64,000 bases of DNA. Source: Zygaena filipendulae. Its lineage: Eukaryota; Arthropoda; Insecta; Lepidoptera; Zygaenidae. The stretch covers positions 12,474,501-12,538,500 of the forward strand of contig OU015655.1 of NCBI GenBank assembly GCA_907165275.2, given 5' to 3'. Under the pieces are notes generated by a model, which had not been told where the DNA came from, made no database searches, and was given only the letters and a program-made list of their open reading frames with translations. The translations under genes and the position numbers were made by a program. The stretch's first letter is position 1; each line of letters begins with the position of its first letter. Positions 24,001 to 36,000 of the stretch are shown here, in pieces.

Positions 24001-27000
24001 CATCCTTGCGCTTGCGCTTCTAACAAGACCCCCCGCGCCCCTCTAGCGTGTTGCGTTCAGAAACACAAAAAAAATGATTGTTTAAACTTTTAAATCTACC
24101 ACTTGACATCCTGTATTATAGTAAGAATTAACTACGTAAAAAAAGGAAAAACATACGACGTGTCCAATATTATTTTTTTAATGCTACAGTAGATCGCAAA
24201 TTATGAACGTGTGTAAATAGTCTAATAAGATTTAATTGGTTTTTACTATTGTATGTTTCCTAATTGACTTGTTAGGTACTTACAGTTTACTTATTACACT
24301 CACATACACACATCAAAAGTGTCTAGGGATCAAGCATTTTTATGCGATTTCTTGAGATTGAGATGTGTTTCGTGTGCTTTTCTGATGAGTCTCGTTTTGG
24401 TATGAGACCGGATACAAGACGTATACGACACTGGTGAACCCCTGGACGCCAACAGCGATTAAAATCCTGCCAGGAAGTCCATCCTTATAGTGGTGGAACC
24501 ATCATGGTATGGGCGGGTATTTGGATCGGCGGAAGAACTGAGTTGATTTGGATCAGAGGCAACCTCAACGCTCAAATTTATGCTGAGACGATTGTATCAG
24601 ACGTCATCGTTCCTCTACAAGTGCAAATCGGTCCCTTATTTCAGTTAATGCATGATAATGCACGACCGCACACCGCAAGAGTTGTAAGACAGACTCTCGC
24701 CGCAGCTAACATCAATGTCCTGCCCTGGCCTGCTCAGTCGCCAGACTTGAACCCGATTGAGCATGCATTTGATATGTTACAGAGAAGAGCTCTGCCGAAT
24801 ATGGAGGGTATCCAGTCGCAAGAAGACCTTTTTTTGTTGTTGCAACGAACATGGGCGGCCATTCCACAGCGTGATTTGGATGAACTCATTTTGAGTATGC
24901 CAAACCGATGTTCTTGTGTTGTTAGTGTTCGCGGTAGAAACACGGATTATTAATTGTTTAAGTTACCCAATAAAATTTTAAAGAAAACTGTTATTTCAGT
25001 CTTTTTTTCGAACTTTTATGTTAGTGGTTCAAATGTCAAAAATCCCTTTATTAGAAAAATGGCAAATTTCTTTATTAATGCAAAGGTGACTTGGTTTATC
25101 GTTACTGTGACAAACGAAAACACTTTATTTGATGAATCCTTAAAGAAAATTTTAATTAATATCAATCAGGAGAAAAGTTATTGCAAAAATATATGTTGAT
25201 CCCTAGACACTTTTGATGTGTGTATTTTAATTGGATTTAATAGATTTCATTGTAATAATATGGTTTCCAATTAGTTTATAAGGGGAAAATTGTAACTTGA
25301 TGTGTTGTCTGATTAGCTGTAAGGGTTATTTTTAATTTAATGTGTGTTCTCATTAGATTTTTTAAGGACAAGATACAAAAATTTCATCATCCGGCCCATT
25401 GCGGAAGACCAGCGTTGTGGTTTGCGCCACAAAAATGCTGAGCGGGGAACTTTTTTGGTATAATCTTAATACATCTAATATACAGTAGAATCCGTTTATT
25501 ATGACATCGAAAGGAATTGACAAACACGTCATAATAAGCGGACGTCATACAAAACGTTTTGTGAAATGAAAAACCATTTTTGTATATAAATCACGTGTCA
25601 CGTTGTTTGTCCGCGATGGATTCCGAAACTACTGAACGGATTTTGATAAAATTTTGTAACCATTCATAAAATTGTCCAACTTAAAAGATAGGATAGTTTT
25701 TATCCCGGAATTCCCTCGGGAACTGAAGGACATAGAGTACTTTTTTCCCGCAACCTCCGCGGGAACTCCGAAATTACCGCGGATGAAATCGCGGGGGACA
25801 GCTAGAACATATATATAAATCACGCGTCACGTTGTTTGTCCGCGATGGACTCCGAAACTACTGAACGGATTTGATAAAATTTTGTAACCACTTATAATAT
25901 GGGCCAACTTAAAAGATAGGATAGTTTTTATCCCGGAATTACCGCGGGAACTCCGGAATTAAGGCGGGGAACAGCTAATCACCGTAAACTAATGTCAGAG
26001 GTACAAAGGACATAGAGTAGGTATTTTTCCCGGAATTCCCGCGGGTACTTCGAAATTACCGCGAGTGAAACCGCGGGGGACAGATAGTATACTGTATAAA
26101 AATGGTTAAACTAGGATTAAGATTATTACTAAAATAAACTTTTTTTGGTTATTATTATTATTATTATTTCCGTGTTACCTTGAGCAAATTCTCCATGTCC
26201 AAGGAGAGCATGTCGTGCTTGCCCACCGAGAGCATGGCGAGCGCGACCTTGAACACAATCTCGATGCCCTCGGAGAGGAACACGTCCATGATGCGGCACG
26301 CGAGCGGCAGCGTCAGCGTCGTCGTGAACAGCGTCAGGAACCAGCTGCTGGCGTAGATGGACGTGTTGAAGCTCTGCGCGGATAGGACAGACACACGGAC
26401 AGATGATAGAAGCGGCCACATTTATATTATAGCTAGCTGTCCCCCGCGATATTTCGGAGTTCCCGCGGGGATTCCGGGAAAAAAAATATGGTTACAAAAT
26501 TTTATCAAAATCCGTTCAGTAGTTTCGGAGTCCATCGCGGACAAACAACGTGACACGTGATTTATATATATTAAGATAATAAAAGAGTAGAATCTGCGAT
26601 TCTGTACATTTAATATTTTTCCCGCGCAACATGCATAAACCTCCGATTTAAGTGTCGGAGCCGAAGTCGGAACCGGAGATGTAATATCAATCGGATGTGC
26701 CGACGGGTCGGAGTCCGAACTCTTGACTCGAAGCTCCGTAACATCCTTCACAATAAGTCAAGCCCACACATCGAACCATTACGTTTGCGTGTGTGTGCGT
26801 GCGTGCGTGTGTGTGTGTGTGTGTGTGTACTACCTGCGCTTGAAAGTGCATGTGGAGGTCGGGCAGCAGCTCCTGCACCAGGTTCTCCAGTTGGAACATG
26901 CACAGCCCCAGCTCTGCCATGCTGGGCTTGAACATGTCGCGCATGCGGTGCTGCTGCATTATCTTCACGAGCACCGCGAACGCCTCTTCCTCGGGCATCT

Positions 27001-30000
27001 ACGTATCAACGAGGAAAAAAAAAATCTAATGCGGAGGCTCAGGACGGTTGTTGGTGTGGCGACGCGTCGCCACGCTTCGTGATAGTATAATAAATAATGG
27101 GGATGTTGACTACTTTTGAAAATCAAAATTCTAATTAGTCCGTCAGTTAGAAAATCAAAAAAACAATAGACACGTATTTTTTGCTCTTTCAAATAAATTA
27201 AAATATACAGAGAAGTTAAGGGTGAGGGGGTCGTGACGTCACTAATCGCTAAAACCGTCCTACAAACTGTCCGAATAGTGACGTCACGCGAAATTTCAAC
27301 TCAATGTATCGCCGTTATTTTTTGATTACGTGAAAAAAGAAAAAATACGTTTCCAATATTTTTTATTAATCTACACGACGGACTAAAAAAAACAATTAGT
27401 CAACATGCCCATTGTGGCGACGCGTCGTAATATAACTCTGGAAAAAAGTTACAACATTTTTTAGATACTGGATGTAGTTTAAGTAAAATAAAAATAAAAT
27501 AAAAATCTGGTTTAAAATAAAATAAAAATTTAAGAATTGTTACTGGCAGTTTAAATATGTAAAAAAAAGAGTCCTATCGTACCTGCATGAGAAGCAGGCC
27601 CACGATGAACCCCGAGCCCTGGCAGTAGCCGACCTCCCTGTCGTGCAGCGAGTAGGCCTTCATCACGTTGAACAGCGACTCCTGGCCGAGCCCGTCCTTC
27701 TCCTTGAAGAAGTCGTGCTCGGGGTACGTCCGCGCAATATCGCGCCGGATCACTTTCTCGCACGCCGATTTGGCCTGTCGTCATAGAAAGTCGATTTATA
27801 CGTACACGCCCATGTCTTCTTCTTCTTCTTCTTTAATCATGGCGTCTATTAATATAATTTTTCAATGACAATATTACTGTGACAGTGTTAACATCAATGA
27901 CAATGTTAGTTTGGTTCTTTCGAAAACCAGTTTCCGGGCCACCCGGGCCGGGGTACAATATAGCCCGGAAGTTTCGTATATACATAGCTTATATTGCAAT
28001 AGCTACGCCCCTACAGTGTAGATATTGACCAGCCCGGTGACAATCCAATGAACTGATTCAAGTACTTTCCCACAGGTAAAGACGGCCGGCCTGTACGTAT
28101 ACGTGTTGTGCGCGTGTGCGTATCGTAAGGTGGACAGCGAGCTGACAGTCACTGTCAGCTGTCAGGGAATAATTGTCACATCGGTCTTTAACTAAGATCA
28201 TTTTCGCGGGGTATGATGAGGAGGCATGAAAGTGATGGAACGCGGAGAGTGTAGCTTCTACAATATAAAAAGGAAAAATTTGTGAGTTTGTGAGGTCGTA
28301 GGAGTTAGTCTAGTTAGTTAAATCATAGTTCCGTTCAGCTGCTACGAGTAGCCTGGAGGAGGGGTTTTTAGTCCGTGCAAATCGGACACTCCCTGCCAGT
28401 ACGGGCTGGCAGGGGTCCGTTAGGGATTTTCCCCTCCTCGCGAAAAAAAAAAAAAAAAAAAAAAAAGGAGTTAGTCTCTGGACCTACTGGACCGATTTTG
28501 AAAACTCTTCTACCAATAGAAAGCCACTTTATTTCAGTGTTATTGACACACAGTGATATATTGCGACCGCGGGGAACGGCTAGTTCTTCGGTGCAGACGA
28601 ACGTGGTGATGGAATACACACTTTGATGTAGGAAGCGTACAGCTTCTTCTCGGGCGAGGTGTCCACGCCGGCCAGCAGCTGCCACACGATGCCGCGGAAG
28701 TGGTGCGGCACGCCCTGCCGGACGAGGTCGCGCACGAACTGGTTGCGCCGCTTCCACTCGGACTCCCAGCTGCCGACGATGCGCCCCCACAGTATCCACA
28801 GCTCCGCTTCGTCCTCCGCGTTGTTGATGACGCGCGGCTCCGCGTCATGGCTCGAGCTGGTGGCTGGGCCGCGCACACAGTGGTATTATATAAATCAGGA
28901 CATGGAAAGCATAATATGGCCGGTTCTCAATATCCGACCAAACTACTTTTTATTTTATTTTTATTTTCTTTATTTCAACATTAACAGGTATTTAACATTG
29001 ATAGGAAAATACATAATTACAGTTTGACGTGCACCTTAAACTAATTAAATACCCTTAAACAATGCTGATCCATAAGGCAAATTTATGGGACGTTGAGAGA
29101 GAGAGAAGATTAAAAGAGAAAAAATACAGGTTGAAGGTAGTTTACAATTTTGAAAGTGAAGAGCGCAAAGCGGTAAATGTGTGAAATAAATCTATATTAG
29201 ATGAAGTTTTTAACACTAAAATACGAAAATATTTAGTACTAGCTGTTCCCCGCGGTTTCATCCGCATTAATTTCGTAGATCCCGCGGAGATTCCGGGATC
29301 AAAAATTTTCTGTACCCCCTGACAACGTGTATGCAAAATTTCATGATGATCAGTTGAGCCTTTAAGGAGTGAAAGCGTAACAGACAGACAGAGTAACTTT
29401 CGCATTCATAATATTAGTAGGGATTTTAGTGTTTTAAAATAGTTTTGGTTGGATGTTGAAATTGGAGAACCGACCGATATGCTTTTAAAATTCAACCCCT
29501 AAGTGGATGAAAAGAAGTTGCAAAGTTTGTGTGGAACAATTCCGCGGGAACTTCGAAATTATCGCAGGTGAAACCGCGCTGTACAGCAGCTAGTAGTATA
29601 TAAAAACACGCCCGTGCTCAGAGGGCTAGGCTATCAGGATTATACAGGATCTCCAGTCTTCGCTTAACTCACACTACACATTTATGCTTCAAAACAACAA
29701 AGCCTATAAGCTTCCTTGACTTAATAATTCTGAGGTAATTTTTGGTATAAGCACTCCTCGAACGACCCTCTCTTATACTATAACACATCACGTACCAGAC
29801 AAAAAGCGCTTAGAAAAATTAAAAACAATCGAATCACAATTAAAGCAACAAACCTAGAACAATGTTGTCCAATAAACTGGAGAAATAGAAGTCTAATACG
29901 CTGATCGAATTGAACGAGTAATTCGAGTCGTCCATTTTTCTATTGAACTGATCACTACACACATGATGTCCTGTGTCTTTGTGTCGTAACTAACTAAAAT

Positions 30001-33000
30001 AGAATATAAAATTATCACGGTTATCAACATCATGGTGTCATCATGGCTTGATAAGATTATGTCTATTGAAAAACAGTTTACACGGCCCGTTTACGGATCC
30101 GCACGCGATATTCGACCGCGTTTCCGTTTTGTTTACACGCACGCTGTATAACAACTTCACAGTTCACTGGTAATCTAATTATCTAATTAAGATCCGTTTG
30201 TATCTACAGACATTGAGCGCGCCAGACACGTTACGTGACAGACAAAATAATCCCAACAAAAACATTTTCATGTAAAATGTTGCCAAGACGAGACCATATG
30301 CCAGCACTTTCAAAAAGTTATCAGATCTTATGTAGAGCCAAGCTTCTAACTCTACACGCCTTAACTCTACAAGGTCTAACTTCACAAACTCTACACCTTA
30401 GCCAAAATATGTGGCTTGACCATTTCGCTACATTCACATGGCCCTTAGGCCCTAAGGTGAAAAATTGGTCCATTTTTCATTACTTTTCTGTTATATAATA
30501 ATAGTTCTTTGTAGTAACGAAACGGCCAAGCCACATATTTTGGCTAAGGTGTAGAGTTTGTGAAGTTAGACCTTGTAGAGTTAAGGCGTGTAGAGTTAGA
30601 AGCTTGACTCTACATAAGATCTGATAACTTTTTGAAAGTGCTGGCATATGGTCTCGTCTTGGCAAAATTTTACATGAAAATGTTTTTGTTGGGATTTCAT
30701 TTCTTTTTGTAAGTCAAAATTGCAGAAGTCTCATACAAACGTCCATCCCCTAATTTAAGGGGTTGGGAGATAAAAGTTACAAGTTTTATAATTTTTTTGT
30801 TGTTTGTTTACTAACACTAGCTTACATACCAAATTTCAGCTTTCTAGGACATTAGGAAGTACCCTAAGAATTTTGATGATCATCAGTGAGTCAGTGACGA
30901 AATCGAGGTTTTTTAGATATCAATAAAATCTAAAGGATGGAAGCTATACAATTAAAACTTTATACATTTAATAATAATAATAAGTCTGCTATTGACAACA
31001 TATTCCGAAAATTTTATTTATCTGGTATAATCCAGACCCAAGTTACAAGGGTTCAAAAAAACGACGAAACGCTTCGAGAAAAGGTAGGTAGTGCCCTTGC
31101 GCTTTGCTGGCTCGTCTTGGCGGGGGCACTACCGTGCCCCCAGATATTCTCCTATACAGCTCGTATTAATGTATTTATATCTATCGTAACACGGCCGCGC
31201 AGACGCCGACAGACATTACGCGGAAGCGGAAGGAAAATTTTGTATGTGTGCGTGTCTATGACTACATTCCGAGCAGGGTGAATAGAGCATCGGAACCGTG
31301 CAGAGATCTATTGTAAATAAATGGTGTCTTTTGATTTTAGGCCACATTTTTGCCCTGGCACGTGTCTGGCACGGAATGTCTAATCAAATGTAAAAGCAAA
31401 AATACGTGTCTATTGCTTTTTTATTTTCTAACTGACGGTTTAATTAGAATTTTGATTTTCAAAAGTAGTCAACATCCCCATTATTATTATTATTACTAGC
31501 TGTGCCCTGCGGTTTCACCCACGGTAATTTCGGAGTTCCCGCGGGAATTCCGGGATAAAAAGTACCCTATGTCCTTCTGTATACCCCTGAAAATGTGCAT
31601 GCCATTCTTCATCCAAATCCGTTCAGCCGTTTTTGCGTGATTGAGTAACAAACATCCAAACATCCACACTTTCACATCTATATATATAAAAGAAAGTCGT
31701 GTTAGTTACACTATTTATTTATAACTCAAGAACGGCTTTACCGATATGGCTGAAAATTGGTGGGGAGGTAGCTTAGAACCAGGAGACGGACATAAGATAC
31801 TTTTTATTATCCCGGAATTCCCGCAGGAACTCCGAAATTAACGTCGGTGAAATCTCATGAAATTTTGCATACTTAGGTACACATTGTCAGGGGTACAGAG
31901 AAGGACATAGGGTAGGTACTTTGCATTCCGGAATCCCTGCGGGATCTCCGAAATTTCCGCGGGTGAAACCGCGGGGAAAAGCTCGTTTATAATATTAGTA
32001 GGATTACCAGACGCGAGCGATATCTGCGAGGTGTCGGAGCTCTTGCGGCTGTGTGCGCTGGCTGTTGTTGTGAGCGAGGGGTTTTTGGCATCCGCCTCGA
32101 TGCGCCGGTTCTCTTGTTCCAGCTTGGCGAGCAACGCCCTGTCGGGCGTCGGTAGCGTCTCGGTGACCACGGGACAGTCTAAAACACACGCAAACAAACG
32201 TTAGCTGTTGTGGAAGCGAAATCTATATATATAAAAGAAAGTCGTGTTAGTTACGCTATTTATAACTCAAGAACGGCTGAACCGATTTGGCTGAAAATTG
32301 GTGGGGATGTAGCTTAGAACCAGGAAACGGACAAAGGATACTTTTTATCCCGGAATTCCCGCAGGAACTCCGAAATTAATGTCGGTGAAATCTCATGAAA
32401 TTTTGCATACTTAGGTACACATTGTCAGGGGTACAGAGGACATAAGGTAGGTACTTTGCATTCCGGAATTCCTGCGGGATCTCCGAAATTTCCGCGGGTG
32501 AAACCGCGGGGAAGAGCTAGTGTGAAATAAGAGCGAGATGTTGAGTGGGATTTGGGTACACAAGCATTTATAATAGGAAGTACACAATCGACTAATGTGC
32601 CAGAGACGTGACAAACTGGTGTTGATAGTGTGAGAGGTTTGGGTATAACTTCGGTTAGTGTGCCAGATTTGTGTAGGTATTCTGGTGCTATGTTAGAGGA
32701 TTGGATACACCTTCGGTAAAATTTGCGAAGTTTATGTACACTGGCTTATATTGTGAGTTGTGACAGGTTTGGGTATATCTTCGGTTAATGTGTGGCATTT
32801 TGTACACGTGCTGTTATCGTTAAATGTAAAAATTTTGAGTATACATTCTCTAGGCTCATATTATATTGTAAAGTCATAAATAATAATAAGTTTCTTTGTC
32901 CTAGAATACTACAACCTAGAATACACGAAAAAGATAGCAAAACCATATCCTATATGTATTTGATTTATAAACAATGTGACGGTTCTGAATTTTAATTACA

Positions 33001-36000
33001 ATATTACCAAACAATGACGTGTCACAGATCTAGCTATATTTTTGCTCTAGAAATGTGCCACAAATATCTATATGTTTTTTAATATAATAATAATGCTTAA
33101 CTTAAAAGAGAAAGTGCTATTCATTTTGTAAAAATGAAATAATTTTGCGATGCTTAAAAATTATTCAAGCTGCTCGTATTCATTTTTCTCGTTTCCGAGT
33201 CAGATAATAAATAATTTGTAACGCACAGCATGTTAGACTGAATATTATGTATAGTAACTATTGGATAGTGAGAAGTTGGATTTTTGTTGCTACCATCTTT
33301 AGGTATTGCTCTGAATACAGAATAAAGTATCTTTAGTCTAGCTCTCAAGTGGACAGCTTAGTATTATAGAAATAATAATAATCCACTTCACAATACACAG
33401 ATCTACTTGATCATACATTAAGCTATTATTAGCTTGTCTCGTGGAAACCTAGCAAATGTGTTATATACTACATAGATTAAATATATATTATAATATAGAT
33501 GTATAAACACGCCCAGACTGGAAAGTGTAAACCTGTGTTTATCACACAACGTCCACCCTCACCGGGAATCGAACCCGAAGCCGCTTGATTAGCGGGCAGG
33601 CATGACAAACTACTGCGCCAGTCAGGAGATCGATATTTGAATGGCTCGAATTGCTATTCACACACGGAATCGCAAGATTCGCATGCGAATGCGTGAAATT
33701 GTATTTTTGAAATTTCATTGCACGTGAATTCTGCAACGAGTGGGTCGGACCACTCTTATTTGAATTCATCGATCGAAAGTTTGACGTTTAGTGGCTTATT
33801 GTCATTTTCATAAATTGACATGATTGATAGTTTGACAACATTAAGAACGTTTCGTTTTAAGTCCGATTAAGTACCGTTTTATGAAAATCTATGAAAGCTA
33901 CCTTCCGGTTTTTAAATATTCTGCGTCAAATGAAACAAATCTAAAGGAGTTTCAGAAAATAGCAACACCGTATTCGAACGATTCAAAAATATGACAAAAT
34001 GGGATTCAGTGAATTGAATTTTACATGTGAATTGATTTCACTTAAGATATTCATTCGAGCGATTCAAAAATCGATCTCCAGGTCGTCAAATAATGTTTAT
34101 TTGCGATGATAGTTCAGTGGTACGCACGGCGCATGGCGTGGATTCAAATTGTGATAACGAGCTTGAGCTGTCGTTGAAGAAAAACATTGTAAGGAAACCA
34201 CAACATGGTGGTACGGCACTTAAACTTTCGTACCACGCCGCGTTAAAAATGTCCCGTCTGCCGCGTCATTTTAATGTATTTATGACATAATTTTATCGGT
34301 AAAATAGATACGTGACTCATTTAACCTTTTCACCGCCACTTTTTTGTAGTATTAATAACTTTAAGCTACAAAAACATTGTCATTACCTCCACACCGCACG
34401 CTTTGGGTATAATTTCTCCTAGTGTAATTGGGAATGTTTAATAATATCTATCATTTAATCTAATAAATAATATACGTCAGTGCAGTGTGGTTTGCTAGTA
34501 CTGTAATATTACGTATCTGGCCCCAGGAGCACGTCTTTAGTAGGTAGATCGTGATATTACGGGGATGAGGGTGAAACAGTTAAATATATCGGATAATAAA
34601 TGTCTATACTTCAATTTAAGTAAATATTTCCCAAAACCGGGTCGATTGCCATCTACGATCCAGGGTCATTTCGAAGCCGTTCCAGATCGTTGACCGTAAT
34701 TTTCTATAGATATTAATTATTAATGTTAATAATAACATGTCTCACGAAACTTTACTTTTATACCAGTGAAATATGACGTTCGAAATAGCATTTAATTATT
34801 CAAATGGAACAATACCGCACCTCTGTGTCTACGATCAATCACTAAGCACAATTAATACTAATTACACGTATAAATACTTAAGCATACTATAACTAATTAC
34901 AATAGGAACATATACAAGAGTCGAGGATATATTATTATGTATACTAACCCGTTGCCTGCAGTTTCGTCCGCACGGTAGAAAATGTGATGGCATCACTGCC
35001 TATAATAGTAAAGTGTTTTAAAATCCGTATCTGTAAACGCTACTCAAACTTGGGATATGTTCCGAAATGCACTGGCCCAGTGCTCCCAGTGCCCTGAAAT
35101 TAGCTCCGAATAACTTCAGTATACTGCCGCAGTAGGCGATATGATGCCATAATCGTCGCCATGTTTGCACTGTGACCACTGGCACCTCTCAGTGGTTTGA
35201 TCACGCGATCAACAACCTCGGACCAATGATTGGTCAACTGCGTCGTCGGTTAACATGAGTGGTTTAAGGCGTGTGATGACAATGACATAGATGACAGTCT
35301 ACGTGACTGCATTCCGTTTTAAACAGTACCCAGTATTGCTCAGTAGAGCTAAATTTAGCAGTGACGTCATACTTTACAGTGCTCTCAGTGTTTACGGAAC
35401 ATAGCCTTGATCATCTGTTTTCGTTTGTCATTTTCAGTGTCAGTGTCAGTGTTATTGTCAATTTTGTCATAATACGTTATGTGTCAGTGTCACTGTGCGT
35501 CACTGTCATTGTCAGTTTTTGTCTATGCCTGTACTAAAGAAAGCTAGGATACTATAAAGTAGGTACTTAAGTGTAGACGCCTTGTCTGAACTTATCCATC
35601 TCACCCTCTCAGGGAGTGAATTTTGGAAAAATCTGCCGTGGCGCATGCCAACGCTTTGTAAAGAACCGTCGTGGCCAAGTTTCTACACAACGATTTAGGG
35701 TCTCTCGTTGATTACACGAGCTCTGGGTTGACTGGAAGAGATCTTACATCGAGGTAGGAGAAACAAAGGACTACAGAATCCGTATCCTGACTTTTAATTC
35801 GCTTACCATCTTCTCGATTCGAAAAACTCGGTGTCAACAAAAAAAAATGCGTGCAAATGTTAACAGCCAAAACCGATCGAACGATACATTCTCATGCAGT
35901 TGTTAAAACATATTAATTTCATAGCAAAAATGTTAGTGAAAAATGAGTACAGTGCTGTGTGTTGAGGTTTTCACAGTGGTGGATACTAGTGCCACCTGCT

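Noticed and set aside
24954..25199. Second open frame inside the Tc1 element
   Set aside because: AT-rich, no similarity to any transposon protein, and lies after the transposase stop.
28368..28799. 143-codon minus-strand open frame
   Set aside because: Wrong frame of evi5 exon 3 running into a retroposon with a poly(A) tail (poly-Phe).
30235..30665. Related open frames on both strands (same peptide read twice)
   Set aside because: They result from the inverted repeat arms. There is no codon bias or recognised domain.
30937..31281. 114-codon plus-strand open frame
   Set aside because: No recognised domain, low-complexity Asn run at the start, and intronic location. Chance is more likely.
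35435..35515. Tandem TGTCAGTG array as a regulatory cluster
   Set aside because: Spacing and sequence are too irregular to separate from low-complexity DNA.
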